Below the pieces are notes generated by a model. It saw only the letters and a list, made by a program, of their open reading frames with translations. It searched no databases and was not told the origin of the DNA. Of a stretch of 64,000 bases of DNA, positions 21,133 through 32,483 are shown piece after piece. The DNA lies in contig OY744615.1 of the NCBI GenBank assembly GCA_963556255.1, forward strand, positions 21,420,696 to 21,484,695, in the 5' to 3' direction. The translations under genes were made by a program, and so were the position numbers. This DNA comes from Allolobophora icterica (Eukaryota; Annelida; Clitellata; Crassiclitellata; Lumbricidae). Numbering within the stretch: the stretch's first letter is position 1; the number at the start of each line of letters is the position of its first letter.

Positions 21133-24100
21133 ATGGCCCCGACCGTTGAGAAGAAAAAAGCCAAGGGCACGGCTGAAAAGAAAAAGCCAGCACCTCGTTT
21201 CATTGAAAAGCAGGTTGACGGAGAGAAAAATGGAGGAACTAGGCGAGTGCCAGTGAAGCGGGCATCCAAGTATTACCCAACCCAGGAGAAGTCGTGGAGG
21301 CTGAGAACCCACAAGAAGCCTTTTAGCCAGCACAAGCGACACCTAAGGGAGTCCATCACCCCAGGAACTGTTCTGATTCTTCTGGCTGGAAAGCACAAGG
21401 GAAAGGTAAGAACCTCTTAACTGGCGGTTTGAAAATTGCTGATTAGTGTAATCGTAATCATTTGTTCAGAGGAGCCCTGACCTGACAACACCAAGCCACG
21501 ATAGAAAACAGTGGTTAGCAAATGCTTGCAGAAAATGGGTGGGCACTGTGTAACTGCTCTGTGGGTCAGTAAAAGTGTAAACCCCCAAAAAATTTGATGT
21601 TTTTTGTGTTAGAAAATTTGTAACTAAAGTTGTAATGTAGACAATTTTACCTAAAACAAGATACGAAAAATTCAACAATTAGAAAATTTGCAAAACTGCC
21701 AAGTGGTTCAAGCAGTGTGTTTAATTTTGTTGAGGTCTGCTTATGTGATGCTTCAGCAAAGTACCGAACATAGTCTCATTCATTCTGTTGTCCTCAAAAC
21801 CTCGATTGTTTTATGTTTATATAGCTTTGCTTGTATTATTTTTCAGAGAGTTGTTTTCCTGAAGCAGCTTGCTTCTGGTCTCCTGCTGGTGACAGGTACT
21901 GACAAATTTCTGTGACAGTTTGAAAAAAAAACCAAGAAAATAATCATAGGATAAAGAATTCTAGTACTGTATAACCTGCAACTATGTGGCATGATCAGTG
22001 TGTACGAAATCTATTTTCTTTGCACAACTATGCTTCCCCTCTTGCTCTGTTAACCCTTATTTTTCTTTGTGCTGAGGGTCATGACTTGAAGATGCTGTAC
22101 CTTTGTGCCACTGCATATTTTGACCCGGGGCTTGTTTCCAAGCTTTTTGCAGAATCTCTAGTTTGTCCACCTTTTATCTTCCAGGTCCTCAAATGCATCT
22201 CTATTTTGTCCACCTGTGTATCTTTCAGGTCCTCAAATGCATGTGGCTCCTTGTGCCCCACTCACAGACTACTATCCAGCAACACCATGCCTTCTCTGTC
22301 TCTGGCTCAGTGACATGGAATGGGCTCCCTTCGCCTCACTGCAATTGATTGCTCTTGTTTCACTCTTGCCTTAAGACTGTCTTGTTTGACCGAGGTTGGA
22401 CTGGGATTGCTCCTGAGTAGAAAACCTTGAAAAGGGCGCTGTATAAAACCTCTGTAATAATAATAATAATGTAGCTGCAATGTGTTGGAAATTGTTTTAT
22501 TATGACAAGTGTACATCTTGGCTATTATATTACTAATTGGTTTCTGAATGCTTCTGTTTCTTTTAAAATACTGTATATGGCTGCATATGAGCCAAAATAA
22601 ATAAAGCTGGCTTACAGATTGTAGTAAAATCTGACAATACAGGAAGCTGCCACGTGATTGGCCAAATGCTTCACAATGACATTTAGTGTATTATGGTTAT
22701 CACCTGCAAGTATAGGCGCTGTGGATAAAGAAGCGAGAAACCATACATGCCAACATGGCTGATGTTTTCAATGGCCATGATTTGCTAGTTAATGCTAAAA
22801 TTATGCTGACATCTGTACGTGTATAGGTAGTACCACTGTTAATTAAACATTGGGGTCAATAGGTTGGGAATGCTTGTGGGACAATTTATCTTGTGTAACC
22901 TTGGCTTGTCTGTGAATCAGCGTACTTGCAGTCACATACAGTATTTAAAAATTTATACCGTGATAATATCAATAGTGTATGCCGTGTATTTTAGACGTCA
23001 TTCCAGAGTTTGTAGTAGTTCATCACAAATTAGCAATAAACCTACAAATAAGTTATTTGTCAAAGATAGTCCGCCAATTTGGTGATTATATGATGGCAGA
23101 AATGTTCAGTGCAAATGGGTGGCAGTGCAGACGTGTTTCTAAATCTAATATGTATAAATTTTTTATCTGTTTACATTTTTGTTGTTGTCTTTAGGTCCAT
23201 ACCATCTGAACGGTTGCCCACTGCGAAGAATCAATGCCATATACGCTATTGCGACCAAGACCAAGTTGGATATCAGCGGTGTGAAGCTTCCCGAGAGGGT
23301 CAACGATGCTTACTTCAAGCGAAAGGAAATGAAGAGGCCTAAGCACACAGAGGGAGAGATCTTTACCACTAAGAAGGAGGTGTGTATAATGCAAACTTGG
23401 GCTGTCTGATAGTACCTGGGACTGGCAGTGACTGTATATTTTGGGATGGCTTGTTAATGCTTGTGAACTGTGATTGGTTCATCTGAAACAGACATGGATT
23501 ATATATACCAAGAGGATATGTTACAGAGAGTTTAATATGACACAGTTGTATGCAAAATCCTAAAATTGTTTCCCAGTAAAATACAATATGAAGAAACTTG
23601 GCTGGCAAAATTTTTGCACCCTCCAGGCAGCTATCCTTTAAAACACTTTCTTCCTGGGCTTGGAAGAGTGCCACATGTAACTGCTCAGTTAAACGATTCC
23701 TTCACAACCAGTCACAGTGTGCCAGCAGTAGTTTGTTCTGACCAATGACAGCACCCCAAAACATGTCATATATTCTATAAGTTATATCCAAAACTGCCAG
23801 TCCCCAATAATATAAGATTGCCCAAACTTGTGTCTAAATAGAAATTGTAACAATTTTAATTAAAAATACCTTCTGTTGTTAGCATGTTTATGCCTTTGCC
23901 TAATGTTAAAGCTGTTGAAGGTTATTGTGTCCTGGTACTGGTTTTAATTTTCAAAAGAAACATGTTTCTTCTTCTGCAGGAATACACCCCAAGTACCGAA
24001 CGCAAAGAAGATCAGGATATTGTTGACAAACAGATCCTGGGTGTAGTTCGCCAACACCCTGAGAAGAAGTATCTCTTCGGTTACCTGGGTGCAATGTTCT

Positions 24101-24141
24101 CACTCAAGAACGGAGATTGCCCACACAAGATGATCTTCTAA
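21133..24141 (+). CDS. RPL6: 60S ribosomal protein L6 (eL6)
   Basis: Four coding exons: 21133-21405, 21847-21895, 23195-23379 and 23980-24141. All junctions are GT/AG and in phase, giving 222 aa. The lysine-rich N-terminus is shorter than in the vertebrate protein (about 288 aa). Landmarks are [16 protein letters not shown] across exons 1-2, [17 protein letters not shown] in exons 2-3, a [15 protein letters not shown] segment with P after G (GPYHLNG), [20 protein letters not shown], and the C-terminus [20 protein letters not shown]. It is a structural protein of the large ribosomal subunit. The ATG is the first base after a splice acceptor. Intron 2 (1.3 kb) holds a LINE 3' tail. An ATTAAA at 24202-24207 is a possible poly(A) signal. 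I saw no convincing box C/D snoRNA in the introns. Confidence 0.97.
22285..22475 (+). mobile_element. non-LTR retrotransposon 3' end (truncated)
   Basis: Translation gives [14 protein letters not shown] and, after a stop, [10 protein letters not shown]. These are relics of the C-terminal segment typical of CR1/L2/Rex-like LINE ORF2 (SV..P..WN.LP ... LKT.LF). A GGGCGCTGTATAAAACC tail and a short (TAA)n follow. It is 5'-truncated, lies in RPL6 intron 2, and is related to the copy at 43780-43936. Confidence 0.7.
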
Positions 24142-27100
24142 GAACATTTGTGGAACTAGTTGATAAACACATCCTAACAGGAACTGAACGTGTTTCTTAA
24201 AATTAAATTCATAATGGGAGAGAAAGAGGTCATATTTGTCTCGTTTTTGTTCATTGTAATTAATGGTATCTAGATAAGTACAATTTATCACAATGCAAAA
24301 GTGTGAACATAAGTCTTGAAAACTAAGTAACTGAATCTTTGGCCCACTGTTGTCATTATCTACAATCTACATGCATCAATCAATGGTCACATAACTGAGA
24401 TCATGATAAAAAAATGAGTCTGTTGGAGGAACCAGACTCGATTCTGATGTATCCGAGAAGCCAGAAGTTAGGCTATTGTGCATAAGCGTGTGTAGTGTTT
24501 AGACCTGAATGACATAAGAATTTACAGAATGAACCAAGCTGCAAATTCTAAATCTTTTGAACCAATCCAATCCTGATATACTATAGTGGTGTTATGCACC
24601 ATTTGCAGTGTATTTAGTTGTATGAACTTGTGCTTTATAAATCTTCATATAATAATATCGTAATGCACAAGGCATCAATTGACTTATAAGCAAAATAATT
24701 CTGTCAGATATATGAAAATTTACAGATTAGCAAGTGGTTTGAATAATCTCTTGAGAAGACCCACTGGAATCAAATGTGAAGTGACAACTGATCCACTCGA
24801 ATTACTAGAAGCAAGCCTACTTGTACTGCTGATTTAGCGTACACAGGAAGTAAATCAGTTTTGGAGTTCAAAACAAGCCTATGGAATGTCATCCCAAAAC
24901 ATCAAAGAGTAGTTGCAAAGGAGCAGAAGTTGCATTGAAATGGTTTTTGCAATAAGGCAGACTGGTGAGGTACAGGGATGAGAAGACACGTGACTGACTT
25001 CAAAGCTTGCCAGATAAAACCCTCTCAAGCAAGTCAGAAAATTAGAGTAGACAGAGGATGGTAATTTGATAAATAACTTGCCTCAAGGGTTGGCGTCATG
25101 AGAAGCACATAGACCAAAACATGAGCATAGCAGGAGTGGAAGTTGACAACAGGAAGAATGATAGGGCTGAAAACATTAAAAAAAATTTCCTTGAGTAGAG
25201 CAGCTGGAATCATGTCCCAAGAACACTGCTTGTTTGGGAACAACATAATGAAATTACTGTATACCAAACAAGGTGTAAGATTTTATTTAGAGTGCTCAAC
25301 AATAAAGTAGAAGTAAAACTTTCACACACCAGTTCACATAAAGTGTACAGTAGTTTTAACTGTTGTGCAAAGGTCTCCATTAATGTTGGGGTTAGCTATT
25401 TTGAAAGACATGACTGGGTACACTTCCTTTTCTATTTTTCCAGCTAATGCCAGTGCCTTCAACAGCTTATCAGATAGATGGTGCTAGAAATTCGAAACAT
25501 GTACACCAATTAACCACTATAAAAAAGCTGTGCCACTCCACAGAAATACTCCCAGATTATCTGCATTTATGTATCAGCATGTCCAAGATACCAAGGACAA
25601 AGTGGGTGTCAAGCCGAAAAACCTGACTGAAAAAGAACATTTCTAATCACAACTCATGTAGTCAACTTAACAGTCAAACAGTGTGTATGATAAGACTCCA
25701 AAGCTGGTCAGTGCGAACAAAATTAAATACATGAACTGTTCCTTTATTAGTAAACAGTAAATGTAAATAGTGAACGAACATTCCATTAACAACATCCAAA
25801 TTGCCACATGAAAGGTTTGATACTGCCAAGGTAACGAAGTTCTACTCGCTGCTTATCAAACTGTTACAATGCAGGGGCACTGTAGTAGGATCATGGGAGG
25901 TCATTCCTCCTGAAATGTAAAATCTACTGAAATGTAAACAACTTCGTGAATGTACATTACTCAGTTTCAAATGGTGCAACAAATCTTATTGTCCAGTCAG
26001 TTTCTAGTTGGTAATTTTTCTGAAAAAAGGGTGATGTCGGCAAGAAAAGTTACACACACTTAGTGCCTCACTGATAAAGTTGTTTCTGCTTCGGATTTTT
26101 AAAACCTTCATCTGGGAATCTATGACAGGATGCATTTAAAAAAAAGTAAGTCACATTTAGTGACTTGTATCTAAAATCGCATAAAAGAAGTCTTTACCAA
26201 ATGTGTGCAGACTTGAGCTTATTATGGCCTTTATGCACATTTTTGTGTCACAATATTATAGTCAAAGAATTATTTAAATCAATCTATTCAATAAGTCCAA
26301 ATTATGACAAACACTATATGATCAGGTTTTGCCTTTCATGAGAACTGCAAAGCATCAAAACATGGTCTACAGAGACTGAATGTAAAGTCTGGATGTTTCA
26401 AAGACGTTGGAAAGGTCATGAACTCTTGGTACTTGGTATTATCACAAGCTTAAGTAAATGATTATAATGATACAGTATGATACAACACATGCAAAGGAGT
26501 CCACCCTCTGTGAAGATTTGGGGTCCAGCACAAAGAAAGCATGGACTGCGGCCTATAATGAGGTCTGGGTTCATAAGGCAAAGCCCTGATCTGAGGGTCA
26601 GAGGCAGAGCCCTCTAAAAGCTGGAAACATTTACACACTAATGTGACATAAGTAGCACTGAACAGTACTAGATGCAGTGAATGGATTTTAGTGTTATGCT
26701 TTACCTTTATATTGGTAGTGAAATACAATTTATGTTACAAGGTGTTAAATTCACAAAGACATCAGTAAAGTTTAAGATATATTAAACGAATCAAACATCC
26801 CAAACCTTAAACTACCCATTCGGCACAAATTAATTATACATTTTGATCTTATTTTTCTTGGTGGCAACAGTTTTTGATATCCTTTTATAAGACATTCCAA
26901 TATGGGAAGGTTTCTTGCATTGGGTAAAACAAGTCCAAGGGAATTCATGAAACTGTATCTGACAAACTCCAACGTCAGAGGACCTCAATTAAATCCAATT
27001 TCTGGGTAGATCATTAGATGTAGACCTTTAGCAAAGTGAAGATCATTATAACAATTCCTCACGGCTGCTGTGGGTTACATAGGGGTCATCCATAAAAGAC

Positions 27101-27496
27101 ATCTGCAAAATATGATCTACTCTGGATCCCTCCCATTCCCTTGTCCGCATGTAACCTTACGCCCTTCCCCTTTGCCGACATCTGCATGCCAAAGCCAATT
27201 TCTAATCTCATCATCATTCTTTTTACAATTATTCCACAGTTCCTGTGTAGTGTGCATGTATCAGTGACAGTTTGGGTTTCATATCAGAATGTGCAGTAAT
27301 AAGAGCTTCTTTATAGTCACCATCAATGACCACACTGGTAAAGACAGCAGGAAAATGGCTTCCATTCCATGTGCTGTGTTCCCTATTTCCTGCAACTATT
27401 GAGCATCCATATAAACCGACCCACAAGACATAACTTTAAACTCCCGATAAAAGACGAGAGAAATTTTATTTCCCTTATTCTGTTCGACCGATAAAT
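24142..27496. other. intergenic, RPL6 3' flank to LTR element
   Basis: No gene, RNA or transposon terminus recognised in about 3.3 kb. Open frames are short and lack domains. Confidence 0.5.
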
Positions 27497-27501
27497 ATCT
27501 A

Positions 27502-27982
27502 TGTGAACTGAGTTTTGTGTACAGTTTTGCAGTGCGAGATATTTAGCGTATATATTTAGTGCGCTTACTTTAGTTTCACGTGTATATGTATATATGATAG
27601 ATGTATAACGTTTAGTCTTAGTGACACGCGCGGCCGGCCGATATCGGCAGCGGCGCGCTATATGTATATTATTAGAGTTCGCTTATGCGCACAGAAGACA
27701 GGTGTGTCAAGAGGCGCGAAGAATTATGCTGACTAGAGAAGTTTGAATTCGAGTGTGTTCGCTGTAGTAGTGTTACTGACTAGTTGAGTTGTAATCGAAT
27801 TGAGTTCTGTCTGTTTGTTTTCTTATTAAACGAAAAGATATTAAACTGTGTTGGTGATTCGTACGAGGAAAAGCTACTTATACGTAGAATTAGTGTTCAA
27901 AAGGTGAACGTTAAATAGGCGTTAAGTACAAGAGAACAAGGACTTAGCAAGAAGGATTGTCAACGGAAGGATTGGGTTGACA
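27502..27982 (+). repeat. 5' LTR
   Basis: 481 bp, TG...CA ends. A GC-rich island (CACGCGCGGCCGGCCG) includes a perfect 12 bp palindrome GCCGATATCGGC at 27637-27648. It is followed by CTATATGTATA, a plausible TATA-like element. TTATTAAACG further right could serve as a poly(A) signal. The U3/R/U5 limits are not determinable by eye. Confidence 0.95.
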
Positions 27983-27986
27983 TTAT

Positions 27987-28002
27987 TGGTGGCAGCGTCG
28001 GT
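27987..28002 (+). promoter_or_regulatory. primer-binding site
   Basis: TGGTGGCAGCGTCGGT starts four bases after the 5' LTR. Its leading TGG complements a tRNA CCA end, as expected for minus-strand priming. I cannot assign the tRNA with confidence. Confidence 0.7.
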
Positions 28003-28140
28003 GTGGATAAATACTCACGGTGGAATAAATACTCACGGTGGATAAATACTCACGGTGGAATAAATACTCACGGTGGATAAATACTCACGGTGGAATAAAT
28101 ACTCACGGTGGATATAAACTCACAGTGGATTAAAATTCAC
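28003..28140 (+). repeat. 17/18-bp tandem repeats in retrotransposon leader
   Basis: Alternating GGATAAATACTCACGGT (17 bp) and GGAATAAATACTCACGGT (18 bp) units, about seven in all. The last ones degenerate to GGATATAAACTCACAGT. They lie between the primer-binding site and gag, where packaging or leader structures are found in retroelements. Confidence 0.85.
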
Positions 28141-28396
28141 GTTATCACCTCTTTCGGCGGATAAAAGAATCTACGACGGTGATTGAAGAATTTACAACGG
28201 TGTTAGAAGAATCTACGCGTTGTGTGCTGTGTGACGAGTTTACGATATCAACGACGGTGGAACACGAGAAACGGTATAAAAATTTCGTTGTTTTCCACGA
28301 ACAAATACAAAAGAAATCCCGTTTGTTTATCGATTCACACACCAAGAAAAACTGTGACTTCTTTGAAAAGGGAAATCACCAAAGTAAACAAGTAAG

Positions 28397-30850
28397 ATGG
28401 AGAAACTAAGTGCTGAAAGACAAGCAGATATTAAGAAGATGTCTACGGAAAGGCTGAAACAGCGTTTGTTGAAAGCCGGTTTTAAAGAAGAACAATTAGA
28501 AGGTATGTCACGTGGTGACATGATGCAGGAACTCGCCGATGTGTGGGTGAAAGAAGAAGTCGAAGAAGAAGGTGCCGTTGGCGGTGCCGTAGGAAAGGCT
28601 ATTGAAAAACCTCCTGTGCCTATGTCTATGGAGATGTTGATGCAGTGGATGATGATGAAAGAAGATAAAGAGGAGAGACGAAGACAAGAAGAGAAAGAAA
28701 GAGAGGATAGACGAAGACAAGAAGAGAAAGAAATAAGACAGGAAGAATTGCGCTTGCAGAGAGAGAAAGAAGAGAAAGCGGAACTTGCAAGGCAAGAAGA
28801 ATTGCGCTTGCAGAGAGAGAAAGAAGAGAAAGCGGAACTTGCAAGGCAAGAGGAATTGCGTCTGCAAAGAGAGAGAGAAGATAAAGCAGAACAAGTGCGT
28901 AAGGCAGAACTTGAATTGCAAAAGAATCAGTTTGAGATTCAGTTAGAACAGTTGAAAAGAGATAGGGAAGATGCTGAAAGAAGAAGATTGGAGCAGATGA
29001 TTGAATTTGAAAAAGCTAGAAAAAGTGATGAAGAGGTTCGTCAGCAACAGATTGAAGCAAAGAGAATGCGTGAAGAAGAAAAAGAAAAAGCGCGAACGTT
29101 AGAGTTAGAACGCGCAGAACAGATCAGACAGGAAGAACTCAAATTTCAGAAAGAAAGTTTGGAAAAGGCAGAGGCCGAAAGACAAGAACGTCTGAAACTG
29201 GAGAAATCAAAATTGACATTGAAAGAAACGCAAATGAGAGAAGAACGGGAAGCAGAAAGAAGGAAACAGCAAGAAAGTGAAACTTTGGTGTCAAAAATTA
29301 AGAAAATCGGTGATGCAATGAAGCATGTATTGCCTCAAATGCCAACTGATATGATGGAGGTACCATTATATTTTGAAACAGTCGAGAACGCATTTCGTAG
29401 TTTTGCTGTGGAAAAGCCGTTTTGGGTGAAATTATTACTACCATTGATGACGCCGAAAGCTCGAACCGTTCTGAATAGATTGTCATTCGATGATCTAGAC
29501 AATTACGATAAAGTCAAGCAGCACTTATTAAAAGAATTTAAATTGACCTCGAGAGAATACAGAGCCAGATTTGTGGATGCTAAGAAGACAACAGAAGAGA
29601 CTTATACGATGTTTACGGCAAGACTGAAGAACTTGCTAAACTATTACGTGAGAAGTCGAAACGTGAACAGAGAGTATGATACGCTCTTTGATTTGCTGGT
29701 AGCGGATAAGCTAAAAGAATGTTTACCGCCAGGTCCACTACAGTTTGTATTGTCGAAGGAAGGAACTGACTGTCTCCAAGCTAGTGCAGTGGCAGACCTA
29801 GCAGACATTCATGTAAACAATCGAATTGGGTTTGCGATCCCAAATATAAACAGTTATCCTTCTCAACGTTCCGTAAACCAAAGCCAGAGTGGAAAGTGGA
29901 AAAGTAATCCAGAAACAGGGAATCAGTTCAAAGGTAAAGAAGTCAAGGCTAGTGTCCCTGTACCCAATGAGACCAGAGACGTGACGTTTGGTCGTCAGGG
30001 ATTTAACAAATCGTCAGCGCCGTTCGCCAAGAGGGAAGGCAACACATCGTTTACGCAGTATAAGAAATATGAAGGAAATGAACAACGAGGTATTTCACAA
30101 CCATACCATACAGTTGTGAAGCGTTGTCACAACTGTGGTTCAGATAAACATTTGGTTAAATTTTGTCCAGTTCCAGTGGCAGCAGCTAGTTCTAGCAGAA
30201 ATCAAGAACACACAAGGGTGAATTTGATTCAAGTGGTTAGTGATACAGGTAATCAAACCACGGGTCAAGAAAACCAAGAAACTGAAGTAAAGTCAGTAAT
30301 GAAATGTAGTATTCAAAAAGAAATTCTATTGGATGCTGAAATTCAGAGAGAAGTTATAGGAAAAGATGACAGTCGAATATTGAAGAAATCGTTCTTGCAA
30401 TATGTTGAGGTCGAAATTCGTGGAGTAGACGGTAAAGAGCCAGTGAAAGTCAAAGCACTGAGCGACTCGGGAGCAGAGATTCCGGTGATTAGTGAAGAAT
30501 TACTGGAAGGCATGAAGGTGGAACAAATTGGAAAAGTGAATTTGCAATGTGTGGCAGGAGATGCCATTCCTGCGAAGTTAGTGAAAGTCGATGTTAGACT
30601 GTGTGGTAGTGACGTGGAAGAAGAGGGATTTCCGCGTAAAATCCAGTGTTCACTTACACCTTATGTCACTTTGATGTGTGCTAGTATTGCAAAGATGGGC
30701 AGTACAGAAAGATTCTTGTTGCATCCAGAGATAATTGCCGAATTAAAAGCCGTACCACAGATGAAAGTTAAAACGATACAAGGAGATGTGAGTGTACGAG
30801 CAAATGTAATGACGAGAGCGCAGAGTCGGAAACAGGAAATGGTAGAATGA
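28397..30850 (+). CDS. gag: Gag-protease polyprotein of the LTR element
   Basis: An 817 aa frame. The N-terminus (about 14-48) resembles a SAP-like helix pair. Residues about 85-290 form an almost uninterrupted E/K/R/Q-rich helix, including an exact 54 bp (18 aa) tandem duplication around 28742-28849. A capsid-like region follows (from about 307), whose second half (about 375-475, LLKEFKLTSREYRARF ... LADIHVNNR) resembles the SCAN-type capsid C-terminal domain of Gmr1 elements. A zinc knuckle C577-x2-C580-x4-H585-x4-C590 binds RNA, and an aspartic protease active site DSGA lies at 690-693. The stop is TGA at 30848-30850. The ATG at 28397 follows a leader of about 400 nt. The protein should form the particle shell and process itself. 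Confidence 0.93.
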   Translation: MEKLSAERQADIKKMSTERLKQRLLKAGFKEEQLEGMSRGDMMQELADVWVKEEVEEEGAVGGAVGKAIEKPPVPMSMEMLMQWMMMKEDKEERRRQEEKEREDRRRQEEKEIRQEELRLQREKEEKAELARQEELRLQREKEEKAELARQEELRLQREREDKAEQVRKAELELQKNQFEIQLEQLKRDREDAERRRLEQMIEFEKARKSDEEVRQQQIEAKRMREEEKEKARTLELERAEQIRQEELKFQKESLEKAEAERQERLKLEKSKLTLKETQMREEREAERRKQQESETLVSKIKKIGDAMKHVLPQMPTDMMEVPLYFETVENAFRSFAVEKPFWVKLLLPLMTPKARTVLNRLSFDDLDNYDKVKQHLLKEFKLTSREYRARFVDAKKTTEETYTMFTARLKNLLNYYVRSRNVNREYDTLFDLLVADKLKECLPPGPLQFVLSKEGTDCLQASAVADLADIHVNNRIGFAIPNINSYPSQRSVNQSQSGKWKSNPETGNQFKGKEVKASVPVPNETRDVTFGRQGFNKSSAPFAKREGNTSFTQYKKYEGNEQRGISQPYHTVVKRCHNCGSDKHLVKFCPVPVAAASSSRNQEHTRVNLIQVVSDTGNQTTGQENQETEVKSVMKCSIQKEILLDAEIQREVIGKDDSRILKKSFLQYVEVEIRGVDGKEPVKVKALSDSGAEIPVISEELLEGMKVEQIGKVNLQCVAGDAIPAKLVKVDVRLCGSDVEEEGFPRKIQCSLTPYVTLMCASIAKMGSTERFLLHPEIIAELKAVPQMKVKTIQGDVSVRANVMTRAQSRKQEMVE

Positions 30851-32483
30851 TGTTGATGAGAAGAGTGAAACTGAAAGTTCAAGTGATGAGGAAAACGAAA
30901 GTAATGAGCAACGAAGCTTATCGCGAGATGGTGTAACATCAGAGATAAACGAGCAAGAGATGGTTGCATGCGAGAATGGCACATTAAATGAAACTGAAGA
31001 AGACAATGAATGTGATGTGGGGATAGGAGACTTGTATAGAGATGAAGAGATGGACGAAGAACAAAAGGTGCAGATTGCCGATTCGAAGAAGTTCGAAGAG
31101 CAACAGAGATATGATGAATCGTTGAAGCCGTGGTGGAAGTTAGCACAAGAGAAAGAATCTGAATTCTGTGTGATCAACGGTTTATTACATAAGAAATATC
31201 AGATATTAGACCAGACGATATATCAGCTAGTGTTACCAAAAGAGAGACGAATTAAAGTGATGGAGTTGGCACATGAGTCGGTGTTTGGAGGACATCTAGG
31301 AGAAGAGAAAACAAGAGAACGAATAAAATTATCTTTTGTATGGCCAAAGATGAGAAGAGACATTGTGAAATTTTGTAAGTCTTGCGAGAAGTGTCAACTA
31401 AAGGCAAGGAGTCTGGTGATGGATAGAGTACCTATCACTCCGGTCTCAAGAGAAGAGGTCGCCTTCAGGAGAATGACGATGGACCTCGTTGGCCCGATCG
31501 ATCCAGTATCTGCTGCAGGTCACAAGTATTGTTTATGCATTGTGGACTCGTGCACCAGATGGCCTACAATCTTCTTATTGAAATCGCTGACAGCGAAGGC
31601 TGTGTGTGAAGCGTTGATGGAACTGTTCATGAACGTTGGTGTACCGTCCGTGATCACCAGTGACCAAGGAACGAACTTCACAGCCAGTTTGACAAGAGAA
31701 TTTCTCGATTTAATGGGCTGTAGTCCACGATTCGACACACCAGGACACCCAGAGGCTGCTGGATTAGTAGAAAGATGGAATCAGACATTTAAAAAGATGA
31801 TCCATCATGTGATAATAGACAACCCGAGGAAATGGCATAAGATAATTCCTTTCACAGTGTGGGCATTACGAGAAGTGCCGAATGCAACTACTGGAGTATC
31901 ACCATATATGCTTGTCTATGGGAAAATTCCGAGAGGACCATTGGCAATATTAAAAGAGAGTTGGACTAGAGAAATAAACTTACCACCTCATGTTGGAGTT
32001 AAGCCAGAAAAGTATTTGAAAGAACTTAAAGAAAATATGGAGAAAGCATTATTGTTTGCAGAATCTTACTCTCGAGAAAAGCAATTACAATACACGAATC
32101 AGTATAACAAGAGAGCAAAGCACAAAGAATTTGAAGCTGGTGAGAAAGTCATAGTTTTGTATCCAACGTCAACGAACAAACTTATTTCTCGATGGCATGG
32201 TCCATGTACGATCATACATCGAAGATCAAAGTACTCTTATTTAGTCGATATGGGTGAAAATGGTCGAAAAATAATTCACGCCAACAAGATCAGAAAATAT
32301 GTTACTCGAGCATTAAGTTGTGGTCTAATCGTTGAAGAAGATGAAGATTTTGGTTCAGTGGTTGAATTACCAATGAGGAATGAGGTTCAAGATGACAAGA
32401 ATTCACTTAACCTCGATCCTGAACAAATTAGCCATTTGACAGTAACTCAGCAAGAACAGTTGTTGAACGTCTTGAACAAATAG
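30846..32483 (+). CDS. integrase (first part of pol)
   Basis: The frame is open from 30846, overlapping the gag stop by 5 nt in the +1 frame; the first ATG is 30960. Numbered from that ATG (507 aa), it has the zinc-binding H105-H112-C142-C145 and the catalytic D175, D235 and E271. The 35 residues between the second Asp and the Glu are the classical D,D-35-E spacing. The C-terminal part contains a GEKVIVLYP and KLISRWHGP segment typical of the gypsy integrase C-terminal domain. The acidic, serine-rich start is probably a linker. Translation could come from +1 frameshifting, reinitiation, or the ATG at 30960. The frame ends at TAG (32481-32483) and continues in the same frame into RT. Confidence 0.92.
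   Translation, partial: NDVDEKSETESSSDEENESNEQRSLSRDGVTSEINEQEMVACENGTLNETEEDNECDVGIGDLYRDEEMDEEQKVQIADSKKFEEQQRYDESLKPWWKLAQEKESEFCVINGLLHKKYQILDQTIYQLVLPKERRIKVMELAHESVFGGHLGEEKTRERIKLSFVWPKMRRDIVKFCKSCEKCQLKARSLVMDRVPITPVSREEVAFRRMTMDLVGPIDPVSAAGHKYCLCIVDSCTRWPTIFLLKSLTAKAVCEALMELFMNVGVPSVITSDQGTNFTASLTREFLDLMGCSPRFDTPGHPEAAGLVERWNQTFKKMIHHVIIDNPRKWHKIIPFTVWALREVPNATTGVSPYMLVYGKIPRGPLAILKESWTREINLPPHVGVKPEKYLKELKENMEKALLFAESYSREKQLQYTNQYNKRAKHKEFEAGEKVIVLYPTSTNKLISRWHGPCTIIHRRSKYSYLVDMGENGRKIIHANKIRKYVTRALSCGLIVEEDEDFGSVVELPMRNEVQDDKNSLNLDPEQISHLTVTQQEQLLNVLNK

Noticed and set aside
30661..31177. Minus-strand frames of 144-161 codons opposite gag/pol
   Set aside because: Shadows of the retrotransposon coding strand, without domains.
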